Under the pieces are notes generated by a model. The model made no database searches. It was not told the origin of the DNA and saw only the letters and a list, made by a program, of their open reading frames with translations. From the NCBI GenBank assembly GCA_019247715.1, contig JAFBAO010000105.1:1-45078 (forward strand): a stretch of DNA of 45,078 bases, given 5' to 3'. Positions 1 through 8,156 of this stretch are shown in pieces (position 1 is the stretch's first letter; the number at the start of each line of letters is the position of its first letter). Made by a program: the position numbers and the translations under genes. The stretch is from Caulobacteraceae bacterium (GTDB taxonomy: Bacteria > Pseudomonadota > Alphaproteobacteria > Caulobacterales > Caulobacteraceae).

Positions 1-1
1 C

Positions 2-106
2 GGCCGGCGGGGGCTGACTCCGGCGATCGAGCCCATCGACGCCGCCGGCGTGTGGTGGCGCAAGGACCAGCAGGGCCGGAGCATCAAGCTCGTCGAAAAA
101 GGTTAA
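2..106 (+). CDS. 3' end of an unidentified protein (partial)
   Basis: An open frame enters from the left edge and ends at TAA 104-106. The last 34 residues include the stretch DAAGVWWRKDQQGR and end in LVEKG. I do not recognise the family from this tail. Codon use has the GC-rich third positions of the neighbouring genes, so it is probably the true C-terminus of a real gene. It lies 27 bp before the 3' end of the oppositely oriented tRNA-Ser gene, so the two are convergent. Confidence 0.5.
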   Translation, partial: GRRGLTPAIEPIDAAGVWWRKDQQGRSIKLVEKG

Positions 107-133
107 TTGGTTCAGCACCTTGGCGACGAGTGA

Positions 134-226
134 TGGCGGTGACGGAGGGATTCGAACCCTCGATACGGCTTTACACCGTATAACGGTTTAGCAAACCGCC
201 GCCTTCAGCCTCTCGGCCACGTCACC
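134..226 (-). tRNA. tRNA-Ser (anticodon GCU)
   Basis: Read on the minus strand, the sequence begins GGTGACG and closes with CGTCACC followed by G and an encoded CCA, giving a perfect 7-bp acceptor stem. The anticodon loop TTGCTAA places GCT (plus-strand 190-192) as anticodon, reading AGC/AGU serine codons. The T arm contains GGTTCGAATCC. A long variable arm (paired ATACGG/CCGTAT) gives the 93-nt class II size expected for tRNA-Ser. It is convergent with the partial gene to its left. Confidence 0.97.
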
Positions 227-319
227 CCATTTCGGCCGGGCCGTCGATAGCCTGTTCGTCCGGCCTGTGCAATCTGGCTCGCCGTCCGACGCCGGCCCGA
301 CTCTTGCTCCGGGCGCGCC

Positions 320-1849
320 GTGACGCACCTGCCCCTTCGACAGTTCGACGATCCGTCTCAGGTCGAGACGCGCGATGCGACGGCGCTCGCGCCGGCCGCC
401 CCGGTCGAGCGTCTCGGCGAGCGCCGCGGTCCCATGCGCCCGCCGGCCCTCACGCCCACGCGCTCGCGCCTCAATGGCTGGACGCTCGGAATGATCTTCC
501 GGCTCGCCGACCTCGCCGCCCTGGCCGCCATCGCCTTGGCCGGCGCCCGGCTCGGCGCCGGCGCGATCGCGACGACCTCGGTCGTCCCCTTCGCGGTGGG
601 CGCGCTCGCGCTGCACTGGAGCCTTTCGGCCGTCGGCGCCTACAGCTTCTCCCAAAGCGAGGGCCTGGCGCGCCATCTCGCCAGGATCGGCGCGGGCCTG
701 GGGCTCGCGGCGGTGGCGCTCGGGATCCTCCTCAGCGGCTTCAGCCCCATCGAGGTCGGCTGGCGCGCGTTTGGCCTCTGGCTGGCCGCGAGCTTCGCGG
801 CCCTTTGCCTGCTCCATCCCGGCTGGTGGAGGGTCGTTCGGGGCTGGCGCGCCAGGGGTCGGCTCACGCCGAACATCGTCGTCGTGGGGGCCACCGCCAA
901 CGCCGAGCGGCTGATCGCCGCGGCGCTGAAGAGCCGCGAGGCCAACGTGGTGGGCGTTTTCGACGATCGGGTCGGCCGGATTCCGCCCAGCGTTCAGGGC
1001 GTGCCGGTGCTCGGCGACACCGCCGCCTTGTTGCGCCATCGCATCGGTCCCTATGTCGACCGAGTGGTGATCACCGTACCGTCCATCGCCCAGGCGCGGA
1101 TCCGCCAGCTGGTCGAGCGCCTGTCGGCGCTGCCCAACGAGGTGATGCTGTTCATCGACCAGGGCCCCGCCGGACGCGCCTCCGCCCTCTCGCGGATCGC
1201 CGACGCCCCCCTCGCCCCGGTTTCGGGCGGCCCCAGCGACGAGCGGCGCGCCCTCGTCAAGCGCGTCGAGGATCTCGTCATCGGAAGCGTTGCGCTGCTC
1301 CTCGCTATGCCGCTGATGGGGGCGATCGCCCTGGCGATCAAGCTCGACAGCCCCGGCCCGGTGTTCTTCCGCCAGCGCCGTCATGGCTTCAACAACGAGG
1401 AGATCCTGGTCTGGAAGTTCCGTTCCATGCGGGCCGACCGCGCTGACGCGGCCGCACACCGCCAGGTGGGTCCGGGCGACGACCGGGTGACCCGGGTGGG
1501 GCGCATCATTCGTCCCACCAGCCTTGACGAGCTGCCGCAGCTCTTCAACGTGCTGAAGGGAGAAATGTCGCTGGTGGGCCCGCGTCCACACGCGGTGGGA
1601 ATGCGAACCGGATCGAGCGAGAGCGCCAAGCTGGTGGCGGGCTATGCGCACCGCCACCGGTTGAAGCCCGGCATGACCGGCTGGGCGGCCGTCAACGGCT
1701 CCCGTGGGCCGGTGGAAACCCCGGACAAGATCCGCCGCCGGGTGGCGCTGGACATTGAATACATCGAACGCCAGTCGCTGCTCCTCGACCTGACGATCAT
1801 GGCCCTGACGATTCCTTGCATCTTCGCCGACGGCAAGGCGGTGCGCTGA
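320..1849 (+). CDS. hfsE: Polyprenyl-phosphate hexose-1-phosphate transferase, holdfast type (HfsE-like)
   Basis: Initiating glycosyltransferase that loads the first sugar-1-phosphate onto undecaprenyl phosphate in the inner membrane. The 509-residue protein has four hydrophobic segments between about residues 55 and 168, a central nucleotide-binding-like domain starting at [14 protein letters not shown] (185-198), and a C-terminal bacterial sugar transferase domain from about 313. That domain has its membrane anchor at 319-341, then [43 protein letters not shown] and VGPRP (419-423). This is the WcaJ/PssY/HfsE architecture. The listed start is GTG 320; ATG 434 (residue 39) is a plausible alternative because the first 38 residues are unstructured. 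The stop overlaps the next start as ATGA. The hfsE name is inferred from the following GT2 and deacetylase genes, matching the Caulobacter holdfast order apart from a missing hfsF. Confidence 0.85.
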   Translation: MTHLPLRQFDDPSQVETRDATALAPAAPVERLGERRGPMRPPALTPTRSRLNGWTLGMIFRLADLAALAAIALAGARLGAGAIATTSVVPFAVGALALHWSLSAVGAYSFSQSEGLARHLARIGAGLGLAAVALGILLSGFSPIEVGWRAFGLWLAASFAALCLLHPGWWRVVRGWRARGRLTPNIVVVGATANAERLIAAALKSREANVVGVFDDRVGRIPPSVQGVPVLGDTAALLRHRIGPYVDRVVITVPSIAQARIRQLVERLSALPNEVMLFIDQGPAGRASALSRIADAPLAPVSGGPSDERRALVKRVEDLVIGSVALLLAMPLMGAIALAIKLDSPGPVFFRQRRHGFNNEEILVWKFRSMRADRADAAAHRQVGPGDDRVTRVGRIIRPTSLDELPQLFNVLKGEMSLVGPRPHAVGMRTGSSESAKLVAGYAHRHRLKPGMTGWAAVNGSRGPVETPDKIRRRVALDIEYIERQSLLLDLTIMALTIPCIFADGKAVR

Positions 1850-2799
1850 TGGCGACCAGCGCCGGCCGCGAGTCTGCCCCCGCGCCGACCGCCTTCGAGA
1901 GCCCCGCCTGGGCCGCCGCCAGGCCGGCGCTCTCGATCCTCATCCCCTCCTTTCGCGACGACCCGCAAAGGCTGCTGGGCGCCCTCGACAGGCCCGACCT
2001 GCCCGTGGAGATCGTGCTCATCGACGACGGCTCGGGCGACCCGCAGCTCGTAAGCCGGCTCGCCTGCGCGGTGCTCCGCCTCGCCGCCCCGGCCAGGTTC
2101 CTGGCCCTGCCCGCCAACGAAGGCCGGGCCCGTGTCCGCAACCGGCTGGCGCGCGCGGCGCGGGCCTCCAACCTGCTGTTCCTCGACGCCGACATGCTGC
2201 CGGACCGCCCCGACTTCCTGGATCGGTGGCTGGCGCTCGTCTCCACCCAAGGGCCGCCGGCCGCGTTCGGTGGCTTCTCCCTCGACCAGGCCCCCCTGGA
2301 CCCCGCACACGCCGTGCACCGCCGGATGGCGCTGCGGGGCGACTGCGCGCCCCCCGAGGTGCGCCGCCGGGCCCCGGAGAAGCACGTCTTCACCTCCAAC
2401 CTGCTGGTCCGCCGCGACGTCTTCGAAGCGGCGCCCTTCGACAACGGCTTTCGCGGGTGGGGTTGGGAAGACGTGGAATGGGCCGCGCGCGTGGTGCGCA
2501 CCCATCCGATCCTGCACGTCGACATTCCCGCCACCCATCTCGGTCTCGACACGGCCTGCGCGATGGCGACCAAGTTCGAGCAGTCGGCGGCAAACTTCGG
2601 GCGGCTCGCCGCGGCGCATCCGGACTTGGTGCAGACCTACCCGCTCTACAAGGCCGCGCGGTTTCTGAAGGCCTTCCCGCTTCGCCGGCTCTGGCGCCCG
2701 TGGCTGAAGGCGGCCGCCGTTTCCGATATCCCGCCTGCGACCTTGCGCGCCCTCGCCCTGAGGCTCTATCGAGCCGCCCTCTACGCCGAGACCATCTGA
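1849..2799 (+). CDS. hfsG: Family 2 glycosyltransferase (HfsG-like)
   Basis: Predicted cytoplasmic-face glycosyltransferase extending the lipid-linked holdfast repeat unit, likely adding GlcNAc by analogy with HfsG. The 316-residue protein opens its GT-A fold with LSILIPSFRDD (28-38), has the nucleotide-binding VLIDDGSGD (56-64), the metal-binding DAD in FLDADMLPD (111-119), and the acceptor-side GWGWEDVEWA (203-212) typical of GT2/GT27-like enzymes. Start ATG 1849 overlaps the hfsE stop as ATGA, implying translational coupling. The stop overlaps the hfsH start in the same way. Family assignment is firm; the sugar specificity and the symbol come from gene context. Confidence 0.83.
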   Translation: MATSAGRESAPAPTAFESPAWAAARPALSILIPSFRDDPQRLLGALDRPDLPVEIVLIDDGSGDPQLVSRLACAVLRLAAPARFLALPANEGRARVRNRLARAARASNLLFLDADMLPDRPDFLDRWLALVSTQGPPAAFGGFSLDQAPLDPAHAVHRRMALRGDCAPPEVRRRAPEKHVFTSNLLVRRDVFEAAPFDNGFRGWGWEDVEWAARVVRTHPILHVDIPATHLGLDTACAMATKFEQSAANFGRLAAAHPDLVQTYPLYKAARFLKAFPLRRLWRPWLKAAAVSDIPPATLRALALRLYRAALYAETI

Positions 2800-3557
2800 T
2801 GGCCGGGACCTACAAGGTCGACCGCTCGCTGGCGGGCAAGCTGAGGCGAAGGGCGGCGCGCCTCGTCGCACGGCGCGCGGCTGGGGCCCCGACGCGCCCC
2901 ATGGTTTCCTTCACCTTCGATGACGCCCCGGCCACAGCGGCGCAAGCCGGCGCGCGGATTCTGGAGGGGCTCGGCCTGCGCGGGACCTATTTCATCGCCG
3001 CGAGCCTGGCCGGGCAGGATAGCCCCAGCGGTCCGATCCTCGCGCCCGCCGCCGCCGCGCGGCTGGCCGAATCCGGACACGAGATCGCCTGCCACACATT
3101 CTCCCACCTGGACTGCGGGCGAAGCAGCGCCGCGGAAATCGACGCCGACGTCGAGCGCAACTGCGCCGCACTGGCGGCGTGGGGCCTGGCCGCGCCCGTG
3201 ACCTTCGCCTTTCCCTATGGCGACCTGACCATCGCCGCCAAGCGGGTACTGGGCGCCCGCTTCGCACTCTCGAGGGCGCTCCATCACGGGCTGATCGGCC
3301 GGGGCGCGGACCTAAACCAGGCGCCTGCGGTGGGGATCGAGGGACCGGGAGGCGAACGGACCGCCCAGCGTTGGCTAGCCCAGGCGGCTGCCCGGCGCGC
3401 CTGGCTGATCCTCTACACCCACGACGTGCGCGAGGATTCTTCCCCTTGGGGCTGCGCGCCGGCGACCCTGGAGCGGCTCGCCGAAGCGGCCCTGGCGGCC
3501 CAGTTCGAGGTGGTTACGGTCGCCGAGGGCGCGCGCCGGCTGAGGCAGTCGCGATAG
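2799..3557 (+). CDS. hfsH: Polysaccharide deacetylase, CE4 family (HfsH-like)
   Basis: Predicted N-acetylglucosamine deacetylase acting on the holdfast polysaccharide; partial deacetylation is known to matter for holdfast cohesion and anchoring in Caulobacter. The 252-residue protein carries the CE4 motifs: TFDD (39-42, catalytic base and metal Asp), HTFSH (99-103, metal His pair), FPYG (138-141) and the C-terminal LYTHD (205-209, with His208). There is no signal peptide; the N-terminus is basic, consistent with a cytoplasmic enzyme. ATG 2799 overlaps the hfsG stop (ATGA). The gene is convergent with hfsB, with only 12 bp between them. Confidence 0.87.
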   Translation: MAGTYKVDRSLAGKLRRRAARLVARRAAGAPTRPMVSFTFDDAPATAAQAGARILEGLGLRGTYFIAASLAGQDSPSGPILAPAAAARLAESGHEIACHTFSHLDCGRSSAAEIDADVERNCAALAAWGLAAPVTFAFPYGDLTIAAKRVLGARFALSRALHHGLIGRGADLNQAPAVGIEGPGGERTAQRWLAQAAARRAWLILYTHDVREDSSPWGCAPATLERLAEAALAAQFEVVTVAEGARRLRQSR

Positions 3558-3569
3558 TTCCGCGGCCGC

Positions 3570-4271
3570 TCAGAGCCGGCCGCGCCGAAGGAAATCCGAT
3601 CCGGCCGGCGCCAGCCTGTTGCAGAACAGGCCCGCGCACCGGGCGCCCGCCTCGATCACCGCATCGCGCAACTGGCTGCTGGCGCGCACGTCGGCCTGGT
3701 CGGCGGCGACCACCAGGATCACCTCGTCCATGAACGGCGCGACCGTCAGCCCGGCCTGCGATCGCTCCCTCGCCGGCGCGTCCACCACGATCACGTCGGC
3801 GTGGCGGCGCAAGGCGCTCCAGTATTCGCCCACCGGCAGCACATGCACCGCCTGCCGGGCCTTGAGGGCGTCGCGCCGGAACTCGGTCACCCAGAGCTGG
3901 GAGCCGCCGACGCAGTAGGCGTTGATGTAGCGCGCATCCGGCCAGGGCCGCCCGTCGGCGCCCCGCAGCGGCGGCTGAACCTTGAAGAAGACCGGGCCGG
4001 AGGGGGTGGCGGCGGCGGGGGGCCCCAACGTCCCGAAGCGGACCGGATCGGCGGCCAGGCTGACCGCCTGCGACTGGGCCATCAGGTCCAGGTCGACCAG
4101 CCACACCCTGACGCCGAAGGCGCCGGCGGCGTAGAACGCGAACTCACGGGCGACGGTGGAGGCCCCTTCGCCGCTGCGGGCGGCGATGAATTCGAACACA
4201 CGGGCGCGGCCGGCCGTCGGCGGTCCGAGCGAGCCCCAGAGCTCCGGCATCTCGGCGCTCAAGTCTTCCAT
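3570..4271 (-). CDS. hfsB: Polysaccharide co-polymerase partner, degenerate P-loop protein (HfsB-like)
   Basis: BY-kinase-like cytoplasmic partner of the HfsA polysaccharide co-polymerase. The 233-residue protein has a MinD/BY-kinase fold signature: FIAARSGEGASTVAREFA (28-45) at the Walker A position, WLVDLDLM (57-64) at Walker A', and ADVIVVDAPA (158-167) at Walker B. The Walker A lysine is replaced by Ala37 (GEGAST), and no terminal tyrosine cluster is present, so kinase activity is doubtful. I start it at ATG 4271 rather than at an upstream in-frame ATG, because the longer version would overlap the hfsA 3' end with a disordered extension. It lies 77 bp downstream of hfsA, in the same direction. 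Confidence 0.75.
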   Translation of the reverse strand: MEDLSAEMPELWGSLGPPTAGRARVFEFIAARSGEGASTVAREFAFYAAGAFGVRVWLVDLDLMAQSQAVSLAADPVRFGTLGPPAAATPSGPVFFKVQPPLRGADGRPWPDARYINAYCVGGSQLWVTEFRRDALKARQAVHVLPVGEYWSALRRHADVIVVDAPARERSQAGLTVAPFMDEVILVVAADQADVRASSQLRDAVIEAGARCAGLFCNRLAPAGSDFLRRGRL

Positions 4272-4348
4272 TCGCCCGAATCGCCGCCCCAAAGAGCCTG
4301 AGCTTAGTCGAAGCCGTCCCGGGGCGCACGGGCCGGCGGTCTCGCGAC

Positions 4349-5860
4349 TCAGGCCGGCTGCTTGAGCGCCGCCGATCCCAGCACCGGCAGGTCGAAGGTT
4401 CGCGCCGCCGAGGCGGAACTGGGCAGGCCGGGGCGAAGGTGCGTGCGGGCCAGTCCCGCGCAAAGGGCCGAAACGGCGGCGAAGAGCAGGCTGAGTAGCA
4501 GGACGGGCCCCCGCAGGCTGCGGCCGCGGGCCGGGACGGCGGCGCGTTCGACGATCCGGATGTCGTCGTTGGTCGCGGCGGCGATCTGTTGGGAGGCCTG
4601 GCTCTGCTCGGCCTTCATGGCGAAATCGCGCACGCTGCTTTGCAGCACGTCGCGGTCGCGGTTCAGCGACTGGTATCGGGGTTCGAGCTCCGCCAGGCGC
4701 AGGCGACGCTCGGTCAGCCGCCGCATCTGGTCGTCGAGGACGGCGGCCGTCTCCTTCAGCGCCGCGACCTCCGCGCCGAGCTGCAGCCTCTCGGTCTCAA
4801 AGGTCTGGTAGACCGGATTGAGCCCGGTCCGCTCGGGCCCTCGCGACTGGGTCCGGCCGGCGGCGATGGCGGCCTCCAGTTTGGCGATCTGAGCGTCGAG
4901 GTCGGCGACCGGCCGGGCCTCCGGCCGATAACGGGCCAGCAGCCCCTCGCGCTGGACCTTCAGGTCGGCGAGCTTTGCCGAGGCGGTGACATCGGCGTCG
5001 TGGTAGAGCCCCACCTCCGGCGGCAAGGCGGCCAACTCGCCCTCGATGGCCGCCAGGCGCCCGCCCTTCTCCTCGATCGAAGACTGGGTGACGTACTGTT
5101 GCTGCTCGAGCTGGGCGGCCAGCTGGGAAAGCGAGGTCTTCTCCGCTTCGAAGTCGCCGATCCGGTTGTTGGACAGAAAATCCTGGTAGGCGGCGTCCGC
5201 CTGGTCGAGCCGCTGCTGGAAGGCTTTGCGCTGGCCCTCGAAGGCGAGCGCCGACGGCGCCAGCAACACCGTGCGGCGATAAACCAGGAATTCCTCCAGG
5301 AGGGCGTTCAGCACCTGGGCCGCCAGCTGCGGATCCCGGTTCTGGTAGCTGACACGGATGACCGGATCGCCGGTCGCGGTCTCGATCTTCAGCGCCCGCC
5401 CCACCGATTCGGCCAGCCGGGCCTCGATCCGCTGGCGCTGGTCCTCCGCGCCGGCCGCGTAGGCGCCCGCCAGCCCGGGCGCCAGCCGCGCGACGCCGAT
5501 GTGGCGCACCAGCCTGAGCTTCAAGGCGTCGCTGCCGAGGATTTCGGACTCCGACTGGAGCACGTGGTCGTTGTCCGGAACCGCGCCCTGGCCGGCCTCC
5601 CCGGCCCGCGGCTGATAGACGTACTCCTGCCCGAGCCTCGCCAGCAGGCTGGAATGGGCCGCGTAGACGGGCGCGAGGCTGAGGGCGAACGCCGTCCCCA
5701 GGACCATCACCGCCACGAAGACCGTCAGCATTAGCCGGCGCTCGCGCCACAGCATCGCCGGGATATCGGCGAGCGCGTACTTGGGGCGCGTGGGCCATGC
5801 CTGGGGCGGCGCAGTCGCGCCGGCGGCGGGGCGGACCGGAAAGACGCCTTGCGATGCCAT
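4349..5860 (-). CDS. hfsA: Wzc/Wzz-type polysaccharide co-polymerase (HfsA-like)
   Basis: Inner-membrane chain-length determinant thought to bridge polymerisation and the outer-membrane export channel for holdfast polysaccharide. The 503-residue protein has an N-terminal cytoplasmic segment, TM1 at about 43-63, a Wzz domain, a long periplasmic coiled-coil region rich in Glu, Gln and Leu (roughly 210-430, for example LSQLAAQLEQQQ), and TM2 near 450-470 (GPVLLLSLLFAAVSALCAGL). There is no fused kinase domain; the kinase-like part is the separate hfsB downstream. The C-terminal tail FDLPVLGSAALK resembles the linker that leads into BY-kinases. Start ATG 5860 is divergent from hfsD across 87 bp. 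Confidence 0.83.
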   Translation of the reverse strand: MASQGVFPVRPAAGATAPPQAWPTRPKYALADIPAMLWRERRLMLTVFVAVMVLGTAFALSLAPVYAAHSSLLARLGQEYVYQPRAGEAGQGAVPDNDHVLQSESEILGSDALKLRLVRHIGVARLAPGLAGAYAAGAEDQRQRIEARLAESVGRALKIETATGDPVIRVSYQNRDPQLAAQVLNALLEEFLVYRRTVLLAPSALAFEGQRKAFQQRLDQADAAYQDFLSNNRIGDFEAEKTSLSQLAAQLEQQQYVTQSSIEEKGGRLAAIEGELAALPPEVGLYHDADVTASAKLADLKVQREGLLARYRPEARPVADLDAQIAKLEAAIAAGRTQSRGPERTGLNPVYQTFETERLQLGAEVAALKETAAVLDDQMRRLTERRLRLAELEPRYQSLNRDRDVLQSSVRDFAMKAEQSQASQQIAAATNDDIRIVERAAVPARGRSLRGPVLLLSLLFAAVSALCAGLARTHLRPGLPSSASAARTFDLPVLGSAALKQPA

Positions 5861-5909
5861 GGATGCGCGTCGGACTCGGGGTTTCTCGCCGCAAGCTGAG
5901 CCGGCGCGA

Positions 5910-5937
5910 TTAAGGCTTCCTTACCCATTCTCCTTAA
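5910..5937. promoter_or_regulatory. CtrA-like TTAA-N7-TTAC motif between hfsA and hfsD
   Basis: The 87-bp divergent spacer holds TTAAGGCTTCCTTAC at 5910-5924, one base from the CtrA consensus TTAA-N7-TTAA, and a further TTAA at 5934-5937. The region is also a short dyad (TAAGG-CTT-CCTTA; TTAAGG/CCTTAA). It sits 24-38 bp before the hfsD start, placed where it could control both genes. CtrA control of polar and holdfast functions is well established in Caulobacterales; binding here is an inference from the motif alone. Confidence 0.4.
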
Positions 5938-5947
5938 GCCTCAGCGC

Positions 5948-6649
5948 ATGAGCCTGCTTCGTCGCCTGCTGGCCGCGCCCGCGCTGCTCCTGCTCACGGC
6001 GGCGGCCGCCAGCGCCGGCCCTGCGCCGTTTCCCGACATTCCCTACGCGACCTGGACCGACGACGAGCCGCAGTACCGTCTGTTCCCCGGCGACGAGATC
6101 GACATCACCCTTCCCTCCGCGCCCGAACTCAACAAGACGGTGACGGTGCAGCCCGACGGACGAATCCAGCTCCCGCTGATCGCTCCGCAAATGGCGGCGG
6201 ACCGCACCCCGACCGAACTCGAGCGCGCGCTCAGCAGCGCCTACGCGGGCCAGCTGCTGCGGCCCGAGGTCGAGGTGGCGGTCCGGGCCCAGCCGCTCAA
6301 GGTGTTTGTGGGCGGCGAGGTCGGCAAGCCCGGGGTCTACGACATGCCGGGCGACATCGATGCGCTGAGGGCGATCATCGAAGCCGGCGGCTTCGGCGAC
6401 AACGCCAGGCGCAACCTCGTGGTGATCATCCGCAGGGGCCCGGGTGGGCGGGCGATGATGAGGACGGTGGACCTGGACCGGCCGCTGAAGGGCGCGCGCG
6501 GGGCGGCGGACCTCGTCCCGCTCCGCCGATTCGACATCGTGTTCGTGCCCCGCACCGGGCTTGGCGACGTGGACGTGTTCATGACGCAGGTGCGCAACGC
6601 CCTCCCGGTCAACTTCAGCTACGCCTTCGGAAACGCCGCCGTCTTCTGA
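5948..6649 (+). CDS. hfsD: Outer-membrane polysaccharide export protein, Wza/HfsD type
   Basis: Predicted export pore for holdfast polysaccharide. The 233-residue precursor has a signal peptide (about 1-23, LLRRLLAAPALLLLTAAAAS then AGP). A Poly_export domain begins with YRLFPGDEIDITLP and continues through VTVQPDGRIQLPLI. An SLBB domain follows with VFVGGEVGKPGVYDMPG and EAGGFGDNARR. No lipobox Cys follows the signal, unlike E. coli Wza. It is divergent from hfsA and shares its short upstream region. No clear Shine-Dalgarno precedes ATG 5948. It is convergent with the small Sel1-like gene downstream. Confidence 0.85.
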   Translation: MSLLRRLLAAPALLLLTAAAASAGPAPFPDIPYATWTDDEPQYRLFPGDEIDITLPSAPELNKTVTVQPDGRIQLPLIAPQMAADRTPTELERALSSAYAGQLLRPEVEVAVRAQPLKVFVGGEVGKPGVYDMPGDIDALRAIIEAGGFGDNARRNLVVIIRRGPGGRAMMRTVDLDRPLKGARGAADLVPLRRFDIVFVPRTGLGDVDVFMTQVRNALPVNFSYAFGNAAVF

Positions 6650-6761
6650 CCGGTCCGGGCGCGGCGAATTCGAAACGCTTCGGGCGGACGCGGGACGGCT
6701 GGCCCGCATAGCGCCAGGCCACGCCTTGCCGGCAGACCGTCCTTCGGCTCAGAGCTGGAGC

Positions 6762-7037
6762 TCAGCCCTCCGCCAGCCAACGCCGGGCCGCCCTCTGGGC
6801 CTCGGCCACATCGGCCGGATCCATCTCCTGGCTCAGTTCCTTGCGGTAGATCTTCGCCTCTAGCGAACCGCGCATGGCCGCCAGATTGAACAGCATGTGC
6901 GCCGAGACGTAGTCCCGCGGCACCCCGCCCTGGCCCGTTGAGTAGAGCAACCCCAGGCGAAACAGCTCGTCGCCCGTGGCCTTGGGATTCGGCAGCGGCA
7001 GCACGCCGACGGCGTCCGCCTCGATAACCCCCAACAT
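6762..7037 (-). CDS. Small Sel1-repeat-like protein
   Basis: A 91-residue protein with one Sel1/TPR-like repeat: DELFRLGLLYSTGQGGV then DYVSAHMLFNLAAMRG. Such alpha-helical repeats mediate protein-protein contacts. No signal peptide or membrane segment is visible. The C-terminus is charged (DPADVAEAQRAARRWLAEG). Its partner and role are unknown. Its upstream region is the 429-bp gap to the RcnB-like gene, and it is convergent with hfsD. Coding quality is good, so I regard it as real. Confidence 0.75.
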   Translation of the reverse strand: MLGVIEADAVGVLPLPNPKATGDELFRLGLLYSTGQGGVPRDYVSAHMLFNLAAMRGSLEAKIYRKELSQEMDPADVAEAQRAARRWLAEG

Positions 7038-7466
7038 AGTCTTCAGCCCCCTTCTGCGGGCTTGGCCGCTCCCTTCTGGAGACGACGCTCTTTCCCGCCG
7101 GCTAGAGGAAAGTCGATCTAGGTTGAATATATGGTTAAGCCGAATTCGCCGGGACGATGAAGACTGAAGCGTGAATACGAAAGTGCTACGCCGTATAAAT
7201 ACTGATGGATGCTTGGTTAAGACGAGCGCCTGCTGCGCGAACGCCTGAAGCAGCCGCTCACCTTATGCGCGCCGGTATCCAGAGAGACGTCGCACGTGAT
7301 AGGGTAAATCTCGCGTCATGGCGGATCTCAATATCTTCCAAAACTCTGGATGCCATAGCCCCTCTCGCCGGCTTTGCTCGCCCCGCTGGCGACGAACGCC
7401 GTCTTACCGCCTAGCCAGCCGCTTCCATTCAGGCGCGGTTCAGTCCTGCCGTGATCATTTGCGAAC
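7038..7466. other. 429-bp intergenic region of lower GC
   Basis: The spacer between the Sel1-like gene and the RcnB-like gene is visibly less GC-rich than its surroundings. It contains two copies of TGGTTAAG (7132-7139 and 7214-7221) and AT-rich stretches such as TTGAATATATGG (7122-7133) and CGTATAAATACTG (7192-7204). It presumably holds the divergent promoters. A 69-codon open frame at 7205-7414 has no recognisable domain or convincing ribosome-binding site, and I do not call it. No tRNA or familiar sRNA fold was recognised. Confidence 0.5.
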
Positions 7467-8123
7467 GTGAGCAGAACAAGGCCTCTCTACGACACAGCCC
7501 GGCGCTGGAGCCTCCTCCTTTGCGCCGGCGCAGCGCTCGTGGGCCTTGCGGCTGACCCCGCCCTTGCGCAGCCCCGGGGCCGCGGCGGCTTCGGCGGGGG
7601 ACGCGGCGGCGCCGGACCCCATGGCGGTTTCGGCCCAGACGGAGGCTTCGGCCCTGGCGGCTTCGGGCCGGGCGGTGGTTTTGACCGCGGCGGCGGGTTC
7701 GGCCGGGGCGACGGTCGGGGCGGCGGCAGGTGGGACCCGGACGGAGGGGCGGCCTACGAAGGTCGCGGCGGTCACCGCGGCGCGGTCGAGGGGCCGCGCG
7801 GCTATCCCCGCGCCGAACGCCCTCCCCCGGGGCCGGGTCCAGGAGAAAGCTGGGACGACCGACGCTACGACGGATATTGGGTGGGCGGCCGATGGCGTTA
7901 TGGCCCGCCCCCGCCCGACGCGCCCGGCTATCGCCCCGGCTACACCCGCTGGCGGCGCGGGGCCTTCCTGCCCCGCTACTATCAGGAAGGCGTGGTGAGC
8001 GATTACTGGCGCCATCACCTGCGCCGTCCGCCCTCAGGCTACAACTGGGTGCGCGCGGGCGATACCTATCTGCTGGTCTCGACCAGCACCGGCCTCATCT
8101 TCGACGTCGTCGAAGGATTCTGA
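7467..8123 (+). CDS. Exported glycine-rich RcnB-family protein
   Basis: A 218-residue protein with a signal peptide (about 1-35, ending LAADPALAQ), a low-complexity Gly/Arg/Phe region with repeats such as GGFGPGGFGPGGGFDRGGG (roughly 38-90), a Tyr/Arg/Pro-rich linker and a C-terminal RcnB-like domain (RRGAFLPRYY, YWRHHL, PPSGYNWVRAGDTYLL, IFDVV). RcnB proteins are periplasmic; E. coli RcnB affects nickel/cobalt homeostasis, but most relatives are uncharacterised and no metal ligand set is evident here. The start is GTG 7467. It is convergent with gatB, 33 bp apart. Confidence 0.8.
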   Translation: MSRTRPLYDTARRWSLLLCAGAALVGLAADPALAQPRGRGGFGGGRGGAGPHGGFGPDGGFGPGGFGPGGGFDRGGGFGRGDGRGGGRWDPDGGAAYEGRGGHRGAVEGPRGYPRAERPPPGPGPGESWDDRRYDGYWVGGRWRYGPPPPDAPGYRPGYTRWRRGAFLPRYYQEGVVSDYWRHHLRRPPSGYNWVRAGDTYLLVSTSTGLIFDVVEGF

Positions 8124-8156
8124 GCGCGCGATCGCCGCGGCCGGCCCCATCCCGCG

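Noticed and set aside
188..1657. A 489-codon open frame antisense to hfsE
   Set aside because: Low-complexity Arg/Gly/Asp/His-rich translation with no domain; typical mirror frame of a GC-rich gene, fully overlapping a well-supported sugar transferase and running into the tRNA gene.
4272..4463. A 64-residue N-terminal extension of hfsB
   Set aside because: Overlaps the hfsA 3' end and is low-complexity; the shorter start at 4271 gives the usual HfsB length.
7205..7414. A 69-codon ORF in the 429-bp gap
   Set aside because: No ribosome-binding site, no domain and codon use unlike the neighbours.
7560..7740. Tandem-repeat-like GGCGGCTTCGGC-type sequence
   Set aside because: Explained by codons for the Gly/Phe-rich region of the RcnB-like protein; not an intergenic repeat or CRISPR.
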